Shown here piece by piece: positions 1-5,580 of a DNA stretch of 7,010 nucleotides. The notes under the pieces were generated by a model. The model was not told where the DNA came from. It searched no databases and was given only the letters and a program-made list of their open reading frames with translations. The translations under genes were made by a program, and so were the position numbers. How positions within the stretch are numbered: the stretch's first letter is position 1; the number at the start of each line of letters is the position of its first letter. Where the stretch lies: NCBI RefSeq assembly GCF_041642155.1, contig NZ_JBEPWZ010000150.1, positions 1 through 7,010 of the forward strand. The letters run 5' to 3'. This DNA is from Fodinibius sp041642155 (GTDB taxonomy: Bacteria; Bacteroidota; Rhodothermia; Balneolales; Balneolaceae).

Positions 1-31
1 ACTGCCCATTCATATAAATAACGGACTGGGA

Positions 32-58
32 TTTACCCTGGGACCGATACGCTATAAT
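32..58 (+). promoter_or_regulatory. Sigma-70-like promoter with GC-rich discriminator
   Basis: A perfect TATAAT lies at 53-58, preceded by TTTACC at 32-37 (four of six matches to TTGACA) with a short 15-base spacer, and followed by GCGCC. A GC-rich discriminator directly after the -10 box is typical of stable-RNA promoters under stringent control. No tRNA, rRNA or convincing reading frame follows within 300 bases. The site may therefore be a chance match, a remnant, or drive a small RNA. Bacteroidota often use a different consensus, which lowers confidence. Confidence 0.25.
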
Positions 59-120
59 GCGCCCCCCACTGTTACGGTGATAGAACTACAGCCGAAATAG
101 CACGCCGTTTTGGTTGTTGG

Positions 121-162
121 TTATTTGGGACGAAGCCTTTGCAAAACCGTTCTTTTGGCCAA
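121..162 (+). repeat. Short dispersed repeat, copy A
   Basis: This copy shares an identical 18-base core, TTGCAAAACCGTTCTTTT at 139-156, with positions 3092-3109. The likeness extends left through AGCC (134-137, one-base indel) to TTATTT (121-126), and right, after two mismatches, to CCAA (159-162). Both copies are intergenic and in the same orientation. They flank the mgsA/DUF255 pair at a start-to-start distance of 2953 bases. An 18-base identity between two intergenic spots in 7 kb is very unlikely by chance, so this is probably a genome-wide intergenic repeat. Confidence 0.6.
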
Positions 163-174
163 TATCTGCATTTT

Positions 175-225
175 CGTACATTCAAAATCCTCACATGTGC
201 CTTATAACCTGTGGTTTTGAATACG
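175..225. other. Imperfect palindrome / RNA hairpin
   Basis: Perfect 8-base arms ATTCAAAA (180-187) and TTTTGAAT (215-222) are extended inward by CACA (192-195) with TGTG (210-213), and outward by CGT (175-177) with ACG (223-225) across a two-base bulge. That gives about 15 pairs around a 14-base loop. No U-run follows on either strand, so it is not a standard intrinsic terminator. It may be an RNA structure, a protein site or part of the repeat just to its left. Confidence 0.45.
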
Positions 226-241
226 CTCAGGGGTTGATATT

Positions 242-257
242 TCCCGATGCTTCGGGA
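242..257. other. Small hairpin TCCCGA/TCGGGA
   Basis: Arms TCCCGA (242-247) and TCGGGA (252-257) form a 6-bp stem around TGCT. A T-rich run (261-265) follows on the plus strand after three bases, but no gene on that strand needs ending here. On the minus strand the hairpin lies about 90 bases past the DUF255 stop and lacks a U-tract. TCCCGA palindromes of this kind are, as I recall, frequent between genes in Bacteroidota. Confidence 0.35.
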
Positions 258-342
258 CTGGTTTTTCAAAGGCTCATGGGGCTGCTTTTTCAGAGCAATG
301 GGCCAGGATTCCACATTAGGGGCCTGCATCAGAAGCCATCTG

Positions 343-2439
343 TCATTCCGCGGTCCCACTTCGTTTCTCAATCATTTCCAGCATCTTCTCCGGATCGGTA
401 GTGGGCATTTCACAACTGAAGTTCCGGCAGACGTAAGCGGTCGTTTGTCCCCCTTGCACGGGAAAACCTGAAAGAAACGGAACGATTTTCTCGATTTTTT
501 CATCCGCCGGATCGTTTAACAGGACGACCGCACGGGGAAGAAAGCGGCGATGCAGGGGGCGCAGCATGTCCTGCGTTTGGGCAGTATCTTTCTGCCCGGC
601 TATGATGATTTCCTGTGAACCGGAAGCGGTAAAGTCAACGCTCTGAAGAGCAAACCCAAAGCCGGTCGGAGCTTTCCGGATATCCGAAGAAAACAGCCTG
701 TTGATTTGATCCGCTTTCTCTTCCCACCCGGTGTTTCCGGTCAGCCGCCCCAGTCGCAACAGGTTCATCATAGCCACTGCATTGCTTGACGGCAGGGCCC
801 CGTCGTACATTTCTTTTTTTCGCCCCAGCAGCTCTTCGCCCGACCGTGAGGTAAAAAAGAATCCGCCGTGATCGGGATCCCAGAACTGTGCTATGAATGT
901 TTTATTTAGTTGTATTGCGCGGGACAAGTACCGGCTTTTAAAGGTCGCCTCATAGAGTTCAATCAGTCCCCATACCAGGAACGCATAGTCATCGGCATGA
1001 GCGCCAATTCCGGCTTCCCCTTTTCGAAAGCGATGCAGGAGCGTGTTTTTGTCGGAGGTCAGTTCATCAGAAATAAAGCGGTAGCAGCGCTCCGCCTGCC
1101 GCACGTAGTCCCCGTTGTCGAATGCACGTCCCGCTTTGGCCAGGGCCGCTGTGGCCAGGCCGTTCCAGTCGGTGAGGATTTTGTCATCCAGCAGGGGAGG
1201 GACCCGCTGCTGCCGGGCGGCAAGCAGCTTCTTGCGAATTGAGTCTAACCGGGATCGAAGTTTATCCTCTGTCATATCCCGTTCCCCCGCGAGCTTCTTG
1301 ACCGGCTTGCGGAGGTGGGGAATGGATTTTCCCGTTCGACGGCCGGAGGCTTCGTCCCTGTAATTCCCCTCCTCTGTGATATTGAATATTTCGATGGCAA
1401 GCTCTGCTTCAGGAGGGGGGAGGGTCTCACGTATATCGGCGGGACTCCAAACATAGAATTTGCCTTCTTCACCTTCGCTGTCGGCGTCCTCGGCCGAATA
1501 AAAACCGCCATCCGGGTGGTGCATCTTCCGCATCAGGTAGGAAACAATCTCTTCGGCCGTCTGCTTAAAGAGCGGGCGGCCTGTACATTGCCAGCCCTCG
1601 GTATAGGCCATCAGCAGCATGGCCTGATCGTAGAGCATCTTCTCAAAATGGGGGACCAGCCATTCCCGATCTGTCGAGTAGCGGTGGAAGCCCCCTCCGA
1701 TATGATCAAAGAGTCCCCCGAGCCGCATCCGGATGAGCGTTTGTTCGACCATCTCGAGCGCACGGGAATCCTCATGGCTGCCGGCATAGCGGAGCAGCAG
1801 CATCAGGTTATGGGGGGCGGGGAACTTGGGGGCGGATCCGAATCCCCCGTACTGCTCGTCAAACTGTTCCTCGAACTGTTGACAGGCTTTTTCCAGGACC
1901 GAATGGTCCAACCGCTCTCCCGCCTCAAAAGTGTTGGACTTTTTAAAAGCCCGGCTTATTTCATCGGTCGACTTTGTAATCTTTTCGCGTTCGTTTTGCC
2001 ACAGCTGCGAAATCCAGGGAATCAGCTCCCGCATGCCCGGACGTCCCTGGCGCTCCCGCTTCGGGATATAGGTGGCGGCGTAAAAAGGTTTCTTTTGCGG
2101 GGTGAGCAAGACATTCAACGGCCAGCCTCCGCTGCCGGATAACATCTGGCACACCAGCATATAGGTATGATCAATATCGGGCCGCTCTTCGCGATCGACC
2201 TTGATGTTTACAAACGCCTCATTCATCATGCCGGCGATCTGCTCGTCCTCAAACGATTCGTGCGCCATTACATGGCACCAGTGACAGGTGGCGTAGCCTA
2301 TGGATAGGAAAACGGGCTTATCCTCCTCCCGCGCTTTTTCAAATGCCTCGGGTCCCCACGGATACCAGTTGACAGGGTTGTGCGCATGCTGCAGGAGATA
2401 GGGACTCGATTCCTGTGCCAGTCGGTTTTCCGTCGCCAT
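343..2439 (-). CDS. Thioredoxin-fold/six-hairpin protein, DUF255 (YyaL/SPATA20 family)
   Basis: The 698-residue protein matches the family's usual length of about 680-700. The N-terminal DUF255 thioredoxin-like domain (residues about 1-165) opens with NRLAQESSPYLLQHAHNPVNW and carries the redox-type C52-H-W-C55 in ATCHWCHVM, followed by VDREERPDID and the GGWPLNV loop. Residues about 180-690 form the alpha/alpha barrel related to N-acylglucosamine 2-epimerases and glycosidases. Family landmarks there are YGGFGSAPKFP (197-207), GGLFDHIGGGFHRYS (241-255), PHFEKMLYDQA (263-273), DDKILTDWNGL (418-428), YDGALPSSNAVA (545-556) and the C-terminal CRNFSCEMP (671-679). There is no signal peptide, so it is probably cytoplasmic. 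The biochemical role of the family is unsettled; redox or sugar-related activity is inferred from fold only. It lies 39 bp after mgsA on the same strand and is probably cotranscribed. The start sits at the conserved N-terminus. Confidence 0.93.
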   Translation of the reverse strand: MATENRLAQESSPYLLQHAHNPVNWYPWGPEAFEKAREEDKPVFLSIGYATCHWCHVMAHESFEDEQIAGMMNEAFVNIKVDREERPDIDHTYMLVCQMLSGSGGWPLNVLLTPQKKPFYAATYIPKRERQGRPGMRELIPWISQLWQNEREKITKSTDEISRAFKKSNTFEAGERLDHSVLEKACQQFEEQFDEQYGGFGSAPKFPAPHNLMLLLRYAGSHEDSRALEMVEQTLIRMRLGGLFDHIGGGFHRYSTDREWLVPHFEKMLYDQAMLLMAYTEGWQCTGRPLFKQTAEEIVSYLMRKMHHPDGGFYSAEDADSEGEEGKFYVWSPADIRETLPPPEAELAIEIFNITEEGNYRDEASGRRTGKSIPHLRKPVKKLAGERDMTEDKLRSRLDSIRKKLLAARQQRVPPLLDDKILTDWNGLATAALAKAGRAFDNGDYVRQAERCYRFISDELTSDKNTLLHRFRKGEAGIGAHADDYAFLVWGLIELYEATFKSRYLSRAIQLNKTFIAQFWDPDHGGFFFTSRSGEELLGRKKEMYDGALPSSNAVAMMNLLRLGRLTGNTGWEEKADQINRLFSSDIRKAPTGFGFALQSVDFTASGSQEIIIAGQKDTAQTQDMLRPLHRRFLPRAVVLLNDPADEKIEKIVPFLSGFPVQGGQTTAYVCRNFSCEMPTTDPEKMLEMIEKRSGTAE

Positions 2440-2461
2440 ATTCCAAGGTGGTTAAGATTTA

Positions 2462-2480
2462 CTTTTCTTTTCTTTTCTTT
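2462..2480. repeat. CTTTT pentamer microsatellite in the mgsA-DUF255 gap
   Basis: Three perfect CTTTT units (2462-2476) are followed by CTTT; on the coding (minus) strand this reads AAAAG repeats. It overlaps the last bases of the mgsA stop codon and fills half of the 39-bp spacer before the DUF255 start. Slippage would not change either protein, because mgsA has already stopped. It would change the spacing, and the polypurine tract could influence translation of the downstream gene. Confidence 0.7.
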
Positions 2481-2979
2481 ACTCTTCGATTTTTTTGGTA
2501 AAGCGCTGGCTGTAATCCACCAGGAACCGCCCGTACTCTTCATCAAAAAGATCAGATGAAATCATGAAGTCGGCCGACGACCGGTTACAGGCGACCGGGA
2601 TATTATAGAGCACCCCGATGCGAAGCAGGGCTTTTACATCCACATCGTGGGGCTGCGCCTGCAGAGGGTCCCAAAAGAAGATCATCATATCAATTTCGTG
2701 CTTGGAAATGGCCGCACCGATCTGCAGGTCACCACCCAGCGGCCCGCTGCTAAACCGGTTGACATCCAGCCCTACCTTATCGGCAATCAGCTGTCCGGTG
2801 GTACCGGTACCAAACAGGTTATGCTTGGAAAGGGATCCCTGGTTGAAGTCGCACCAGTCGATGAGGTCTTCTTTGCGATGATCGTGGGCCACAAGGGCGA
2901 TGTTCTTTTTTCTGGCCATTCTTTTGGAGCTGTGAGCAATAGGCGGATCGGCATCTTTATAGCTTTGTTTAAGACTCAT
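2479..2979 (-). CDS. mgsA: Methylglyoxal synthase
   Basis: The enzyme converts dihydroxyacetone phosphate to methylglyoxal and phosphate, a cytosolic bypass of lower glycolysis. All family landmarks are present: ALVAHDH (28-34), the phosphate-binding GTGTTG (57-62), SGPLGGDLQIG (78-88), FFWDPL (101-106), PHDVDVKALLR (110-120) and NRSSADF (132-138). By alignment with the E. coli enzyme (152 residues), its H19, D71, D91, H98 and D101 correspond to H32, D84, D104, H111 and D114, so the active site is complete. The called protein is 166 residues. A second ATG at 2917-2919 (residue 21, MARKKNIALVAHDH) would give 146 residues, closer to many homologues. The first 20 residues are not conserved and the only promoter-like box lies almost on top of the upstream ATG, so the shorter start is a real alternative. 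It is the first gene of the probable operon with the DUF255 gene; upstream lies a 565-bp gap shared with ndk. Confidence 0.95.
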   Translation of the reverse strand: MSLKQSYKDADPPIAHSSKRMARKKNIALVAHDHRKEDLIDWCDFNQGSLSKHNLFGTGTTGQLIADKVGLDVNRFSSGPLGGDLQIGAAISKHEIDMMIFFWDPLQAQPHDVDVKALLRIGVLYNIPVACNRSSADFMISSDLFDEEYGRFLVDYSQRFTKKIEE

Positions 2980-2989
2980 GTTGTTGATA

Positions 2990-2997
2990 TAAATATA
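2990..2997 (-). promoter_or_regulatory. Possible -10/-7 box for mgsA
   Basis: On the minus strand the sequence reads TATATTTA, one base from the Bacteroidota TAnnTTTG box and five of six to TATAAT. The box ends only 10 bases before the upstream mgsA ATG, leaving almost no leader for that start but about 65 bases for the ATG at residue 21. No convincing upstream (-33/-35) partner is visible. Confidence 0.25.
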
Positions 2998-3075
2998 AGT
3001 AGTTTAGGATAATGGTTGATTAGCCGCACTTACAAGGTACTAAGCTAAGATAAGATTTGATCGCCCTCAAGCGAT

Positions 3076-3115
3076 TTATTTTTAGCCAGCCTTGCAAAAC
3101 CGTTCTTTTTCCCAA
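3076..3115 (+). repeat. Short dispersed repeat, copy B
   Basis: This is the second copy of the element at 121-162: TTATTT (3076-3081), AGCC (3088-3091), the identical 18-base core at 3092-3109, and CCAA after two mismatches (3112-3115). The orientation is the same as copy A. It lies upstream of mgsA, about 100 bases from the gene start. Likeness to copy A stops abruptly on both sides, so the element is about 40 bases long. Confidence 0.6.
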
Positions 3116-3464
3116 CTTCGGTGTGAACGAGCGGGTGAAACCCTGGACTATGGGTTGTATGCTGTGATTCTCCCCTCCCTCCGGCCTTAACCTTGAACAA
3201 AATAGCGGGTTTTCGAAATCCTCTTTCAGTGATTTGCAAAGAGGGTAGGGAGGGCAGCATCGATTGGGTCGGGCACTCATTTCCGGGGATTCCCCGGTGA
3301 CCGGTTTCCAAGGTCCGGGATGTGTTGCCGGAAAGAAATAACAGCAAAGGAATTCGCCGGGGCCCACTCATAAGCATACCATATGATGTTCCGGGGAAGG
3401 AGGACTGCTTTCTATTGAGAAACAACCCACCCCAGGGGAGCAGGAACAGACCTGAGAAATCCCC

Positions 3465-3496
3465 TTCGTGAATTAATAGACAATACGTTATATTTG
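3465..3496 (+). promoter_or_regulatory. ndk: Candidate Bacteroidota-type promoter of ndk
   Basis: TATATTTG at 3489-3496 is a perfect match to TAnnTTTG. TTCG at 3465-3468, one base off the usual TTTG, stands 20 bases upstream, within the normal spacer range. Transcription would start near 3502, leaving about 43 bases of leader before the ndk ATG. A rival sigma-70-like reading is TTGGGT at 3494-3499 with TAAAAT at 3518-3523 (spacer 18). Confidence 0.4.
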
Positions 3497-3544
3497 GGTT
3501 CTCTGTTAAAAACAAGTTAAAATTAAACATAGACTGAAAGTAAA

Positions 3545-3976
3545 ATGGCTGTAGAACGAACGCTGACGATCCTTAAACCTGATTGTGTACGAAAAGAGTT
3601 AATCGGGGAAGTAACCCGGCGCATTCAGGAAGCGGGATTTAAAATTGTTGCAATGAAAATGACACGCCTGACCCAGGACACGGCCGGCGGCTTTTATGCT
3701 GTTCACAGGGAACGACCTTTTTATGAGGAACTATGCGAATTTATGAGCAGCGGTCCCTGCGTGCCGATGATTCTGGAAAAGGAGAATGCGATCGAGGATT
3801 TCCGTACTTTTATCGGCGCGACCGATCCCGCTGAGGCCGGGGAGGGGACCATTCGCGCCGACTTTGCGGACAGCGTGGGAGAAAACATCATCCACGGTTC
3901 GGATTCGGTAGAAAACGGCAAAAAAGAAGCCGCCTATTTCTTTACGGAAGCCGAAGTGGTGGCGAATAAGGCGTGA
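3545..3976 (+). CDS. ndk: Nucleoside diphosphate kinase
   Basis: The enzyme moves the gamma-phosphate of ATP to other (d)NDPs through a phosphohistidine intermediate and balances nucleotide pools in the cytosol. At 143 residues it is full length for the family. The N-terminal ERTLTILKPD (4-13) includes the conserved K11. Further landmarks are the RPFYEELCEFMSSGPCVPMI-type region (57-76), the GATDPAEAGEGTIR segment (91-104), and the active-site NIIHGSDS (114-121) with catalytic H117. There is no targeting signal. The start is fixed by the conserved MAVERTLTILKPD. The leader is A/T-rich with no clear Shine-Dalgarno. It stands alone: 565 bp from mgsA, which diverges, and 278 bp from the next gene, so it is probably a single-gene transcript. 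No clear intrinsic terminator is visible after the stop. Confidence 0.97.
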   Translation: MAVERTLTILKPDCVRKELIGEVTRRIQEAGFKIVAMKMTRLTQDTAGGFYAVHRERPFYEELCEFMSSGPCVPMILEKENAIEDFRTFIGATDPAEAGEGTIRADFADSVGENIIHGSDSVENGKKEAAYFFTEAEVVANKA

Positions 3977-3999
3977 TAGTTTTTCATAAGCTGTTCGTC

Positions 4000-4025
4000 G
4001 ATAAGTACCCAATCGGTGATAAGTA
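4000..4025 (+). repeat. Direct repeat GATAAGTA x2
   Basis: GATAAGTA occurs at 4000-4007 and 4018-4025, exactly 18 bases apart start to start, just after the ndk stop. A third related word, TAATAAG (4024-4030), follows at once. The spacing is close to two helical turns, so a paired binding site is possible, but the words are short and A/T-rich. Confidence 0.3.
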
Positions 4026-4063
4026 ATAAGCAGGTGATTTATAATAACATGTGGTGCGGTACT

Positions 4064-4140
4064 GACCTGAAAGCGTGTGACGGGAGGTAACTCCTGTCAG
4101 CGTCCCTGTCAAACCAATAGTTACAGGTCCTATCGACACG
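4064..4140 (+). promoter_or_regulatory. Structured leader-like element upstream of the namZ-like gene
   Basis: TGACGGGAG (4078-4086) and CTCCTGTCA (4091-4099) form a 9-bp stem closed by a GUAA tetraloop, a stable GNRA loop; the single imperfect pair is G-U as RNA of this strand. A near copy of the 3' arm, TCCCTGTCA (4103-4111), follows and could pair with the same 5' arm apart from one bulged base, giving two mutually exclusive hairpins. GACCTG (4064-4069) and CAGGTC (4124-4129) could enclose them. CGTGT (4074-4078) can also pair with ACACG (4136-4140). It matches no riboswitch class that I recognise. No terminator or start codon is visibly sequestered, so a regulatory role is inference. Confidence 0.35.
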
Positions 4141-4184
4141 GAAGGCCTATTTGGAAATCAACCGCACAACGAGTTTATGACCTG

Positions 4185-4247
4185 TTATTCGTTATTAGGA
4201 ATAACAACTGATAACTGATAAACCATTAACCAGTAACTTATAACCGG
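4185..4247. repeat. Degenerate TAACNNN heptamer array with inverted start
   Basis: TAAC words (one of them TAAA) start at 4202, 4212, 4219, 4227, 4234 and 4241, with spacings of 10, 7, 8, 7 and 7. On the left the reverse word GTTA occurs at 4185 and 4191, in GTTATTC then GTTATTA. The halves meet in the perfect inverted repeat GTTATT (4191-4196), AGG, AATAAC (4200-4205). The array ends eight bases before the start codon of the namZ-like gene and so forms its immediate leader. It may be a binding-site array, a slippage-born repeat or unstructured leader. Confidence 0.5.
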
Positions 4248-4254
4248 ACTTTCC

Positions 4255-5487
4255 ATGTATCTACGATCTCTGCTGCTGCTTTTAACTGTTTGCACATATG
4301 CCTGCCAGTCTCAGTTACCCGGCTCTCATTCCGGCGTTAAAGTGGGGGCGCAGGTACTGATCGATGAGCATCTCGGGGAACTGCAGGGAAAACGGGTGGG
4401 ACTGGTGATGAACCCTACTGCCCGCGTGGAGGATAAACATATGCTTGATACGTTATTGGCAAGCGATGTTAACGTGACCGCCCTGTTCGCCGCAGAGCAC
4501 GGTTTCCGGGGCGACGCTGGAGCGGGGGAAACCATTGAAGACGGGGTTGACCAGGCCACGGGACTGCCGGTCTTTTCGCTCTACGGGGAGACCAGAAAAC
4601 CCACCGAAGAGATGCTTGAGGAAGTCGACCTGTTACTTTTTGACATGCAGGATGTGGGAGCCCGCTTCTATACCTATAATGTTACGCTCGGCAATATTAT
4701 TGAAGCCGCTTCGGCCCATGGCGTGCCGGTATGGGTACTCGATCGACCCAATCCCGCGGGCGGCAACTACATCTCGGGATGGATGCTGCAGGATAAGCAC
4801 CGCTCTTTTGTGGGCGGCTATCCCATTCCCATGGCCCACGGGATGACATTGGGAGAACTGGCCAGGATGATGGTCGGTGAGCAGTGGATTGAACATGCGG
4901 AAAAAAGCACGCTGCGCGTCATTCCGATGGAAGGGTGGAAGCGCACTATGAAATGGCGGGAAACGGGACTGGAGTGGATCCCGCCTTCCCCCAATCTTCC
5001 GACGTTCAGGCATGCCTATATCTACCTGGGAACGGTTCTTTTTGAGGGCGTGAATATTTCGGAGGGACGGGGGACGCCGGATCCCTTCATGATGATCGGT
5101 TCGCCCTCCTCGACGTTGACGACCAGCCACATCGCCCCGCTCCGGCGTACCTTTGAGGGTGTCAATATCGAACGAGTCTCCTTTCGTCCCAGGTCCATAC
5201 CGGGAAAAGCACCCAACCCCAAGTTTGAGGGAGAGCGCTGCCACGGCGTGGAACTGCAAATTACGGATATTAACCGCGTCGACCCGGTAGTACTGGGAGT
5301 GGAGCTGCTGGCTACGATGCTGGACGCCACGCCGAATGCCGAACTCTCCGGTTTCATTGAGAAGCTCAGCGGTATCGACCGGTCGGAGCTCCTGCAGCAG
5401 CTGGAAGACGGGAGCTACCGGGAACAGTGGGAGAAGACGGCGCAGCAGTTTTCTCAACAGCGGTCAGAATATCTTCTTTATGAGTGA
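4255..5487 (+). CDS. namZ: Lipoprotein exo-beta-N-acetylmuramidase, DUF1343/NamZ family (GH171)
   Basis: Characterised members remove N-acetylmuramic acid from the non-reducing end of peptidoglycan fragments for cell-wall turnover and recycling. The 410-residue protein starts with a signal peptide: positive R4, hydrophobic 5-12, then a lipobox TYAC with C17 as the likely lipidated residue. It should therefore be membrane-anchored outside the cytoplasm. Landmarks are GKRVGLVMNPTA (45-56), LFAAEHGFRGDAGAGE (77-92), SLYGETRKPT (108-117), LLFDMQDVGARFYTY (127-141), VLDRPNP (161-167) and the LFEGVNISEGRGT segment (262-274). The glutamate of AEHG (E81) is a candidate catalytic acid by family conservation. 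In Bacillus the homologue sits with nagZ and an amidase; neither is here. The ATG is chosen for the signal peptide. The leader holds the TAAC array and lacks a Shine-Dalgarno. It converges on rlmB. Confidence 0.9.
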   Translation: MYLRSLLLLLTVCTYACQSQLPGSHSGVKVGAQVLIDEHLGELQGKRVGLVMNPTARVEDKHMLDTLLASDVNVTALFAAEHGFRGDAGAGETIEDGVDQATGLPVFSLYGETRKPTEEMLEEVDLLLFDMQDVGARFYTYNVTLGNIIEAASAHGVPVWVLDRPNPAGGNYISGWMLQDKHRSFVGGYPIPMAHGMTLGELARMMVGEQWIEHAEKSTLRVIPMEGWKRTMKWRETGLEWIPPSPNLPTFRHAYIYLGTVLFEGVNISEGRGTPDPFMMIGSPSSTLTTSHIAPLRRTFEGVNIERVSFRPRSIPGKAPNPKFEGERCHGVELQITDINRVDPVVLGVELLATMLDATPNAELSGFIEKLSGIDRSELLQQLEDGSYREQWEKTAQQFSQQRSEYLLYE

Positions 5488-5507
5488 ATTAACGTGTCCC
5501 GCTGCCT

Positions 5508-5546
5508 GTGACAAGCGTCCACGCTTATCACCTGTTTATGTTCTTT
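5508..5546. terminator. Shared hairpin terminator between convergent namZ and rlmB
   Basis: GTGACAAGCG (5508-5517) and CGCTTATCAC (5522-5531) form a 10-bp stem with a TCCA loop and one imperfect pair. On the plus strand it lies 20 bases past the namZ-like stop and is followed by a T-rich stretch (5533-5546), though not a pure U-tract. As plus-strand RNA the imperfect pair is C-A; as minus-strand RNA it is a stable G-U, so the stem is better for rlmB transcripts, which lack a U-tract there. It is probably a bidirectional terminator. Confidence 0.6.
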
Positions 5547-5580
5547 CCGGAGGCTGAAAGAAAGTTCAAAAGCAACTGTT

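Larger units (their letters stand above)
1..342. other. Gene-free stretch downstream of the DUF255 gene
   Basis: No frame here looks like a gene. The open frames of about 95-99 codons on each strand have no recognisable domain, no plausible translation start and an arbitrary composition; one of them starts on TTG. The stretch holds a promoter-like site at 32-58, one copy of a short repeat at 121-162, an imperfect palindrome at 175-225 and a small hairpin at 242-257, each listed separately. I found no clear U-tract terminator for the minus-strand operon ending at 343. The gene belonging to the left end, if any, lies outside the window. Confidence 0.6.
2980..3544. other. 565-bp divergent gap, GC-rich, rich in small inverted repeats
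   Basis: This gap separates the starts of mgsA and ndk. It holds the second repeat copy (3076-3115). Small inverted repeats include GGGT/ACCC (3133-3143), ATCCTCTTT (3218-3226) with AAAGAGGGT (3238-3246), and the near-perfect CCGGGGA (3283-3289) with TCCCCGG (3291-3297). CCGG occurs repeatedly between 3283 and 3395. A minus-strand frame is open over 3045-3530 (161 codons), but it shows no recognisable domain and would place its start inside the ndk promoter region. It is probably non-coding. Candidates are an unannotated RNA, a decayed gene, or accumulated intergenic repeats. Confidence 0.5.

Noticed and set aside
65..140. tRNA or other known stable RNA after the TATAAT site
   Set aside because: No cloverleaf, no T-arm GGTTCRA-like sequence and no CCA end could be found.
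72..401. Overlapping 95-99 codon frames on both strands at the left end
   Set aside because: Neither has a recognisable domain or plausible start; the shared words with the frame at 3045-3530 come from the short nucleotide repeat, not from protein homology.
1315..2142. 275-codon open frame on the plus strand
   Set aside because: It lies wholly antisense inside the DUF255 gene, whose conserved motifs run throughout; the translation shows no domain and follows the codon bias of the opposite strand.
3045..3530. 161-codon minus-strand frame in the mgsA-ndk gap
   Set aside because: No domain, no start signal, low-complexity G/S/P-rich translation, and its start would sit in the ndk promoter region. 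Kept only as part of a finding on the gap.
4064..4140. Known riboswitch (cobalamin, TPP, SAM, preQ1, guanidine)
   Set aside because: None of the conserved core boxes of these classes that I can recall is present; only generic pairing is visible.
4633..5457. 274-codon open frame on the minus strand
   Set aside because: It is antisense to the well-supported NamZ-like gene, with R/H-rich composition typical of a shadow frame and no recognisable domain.
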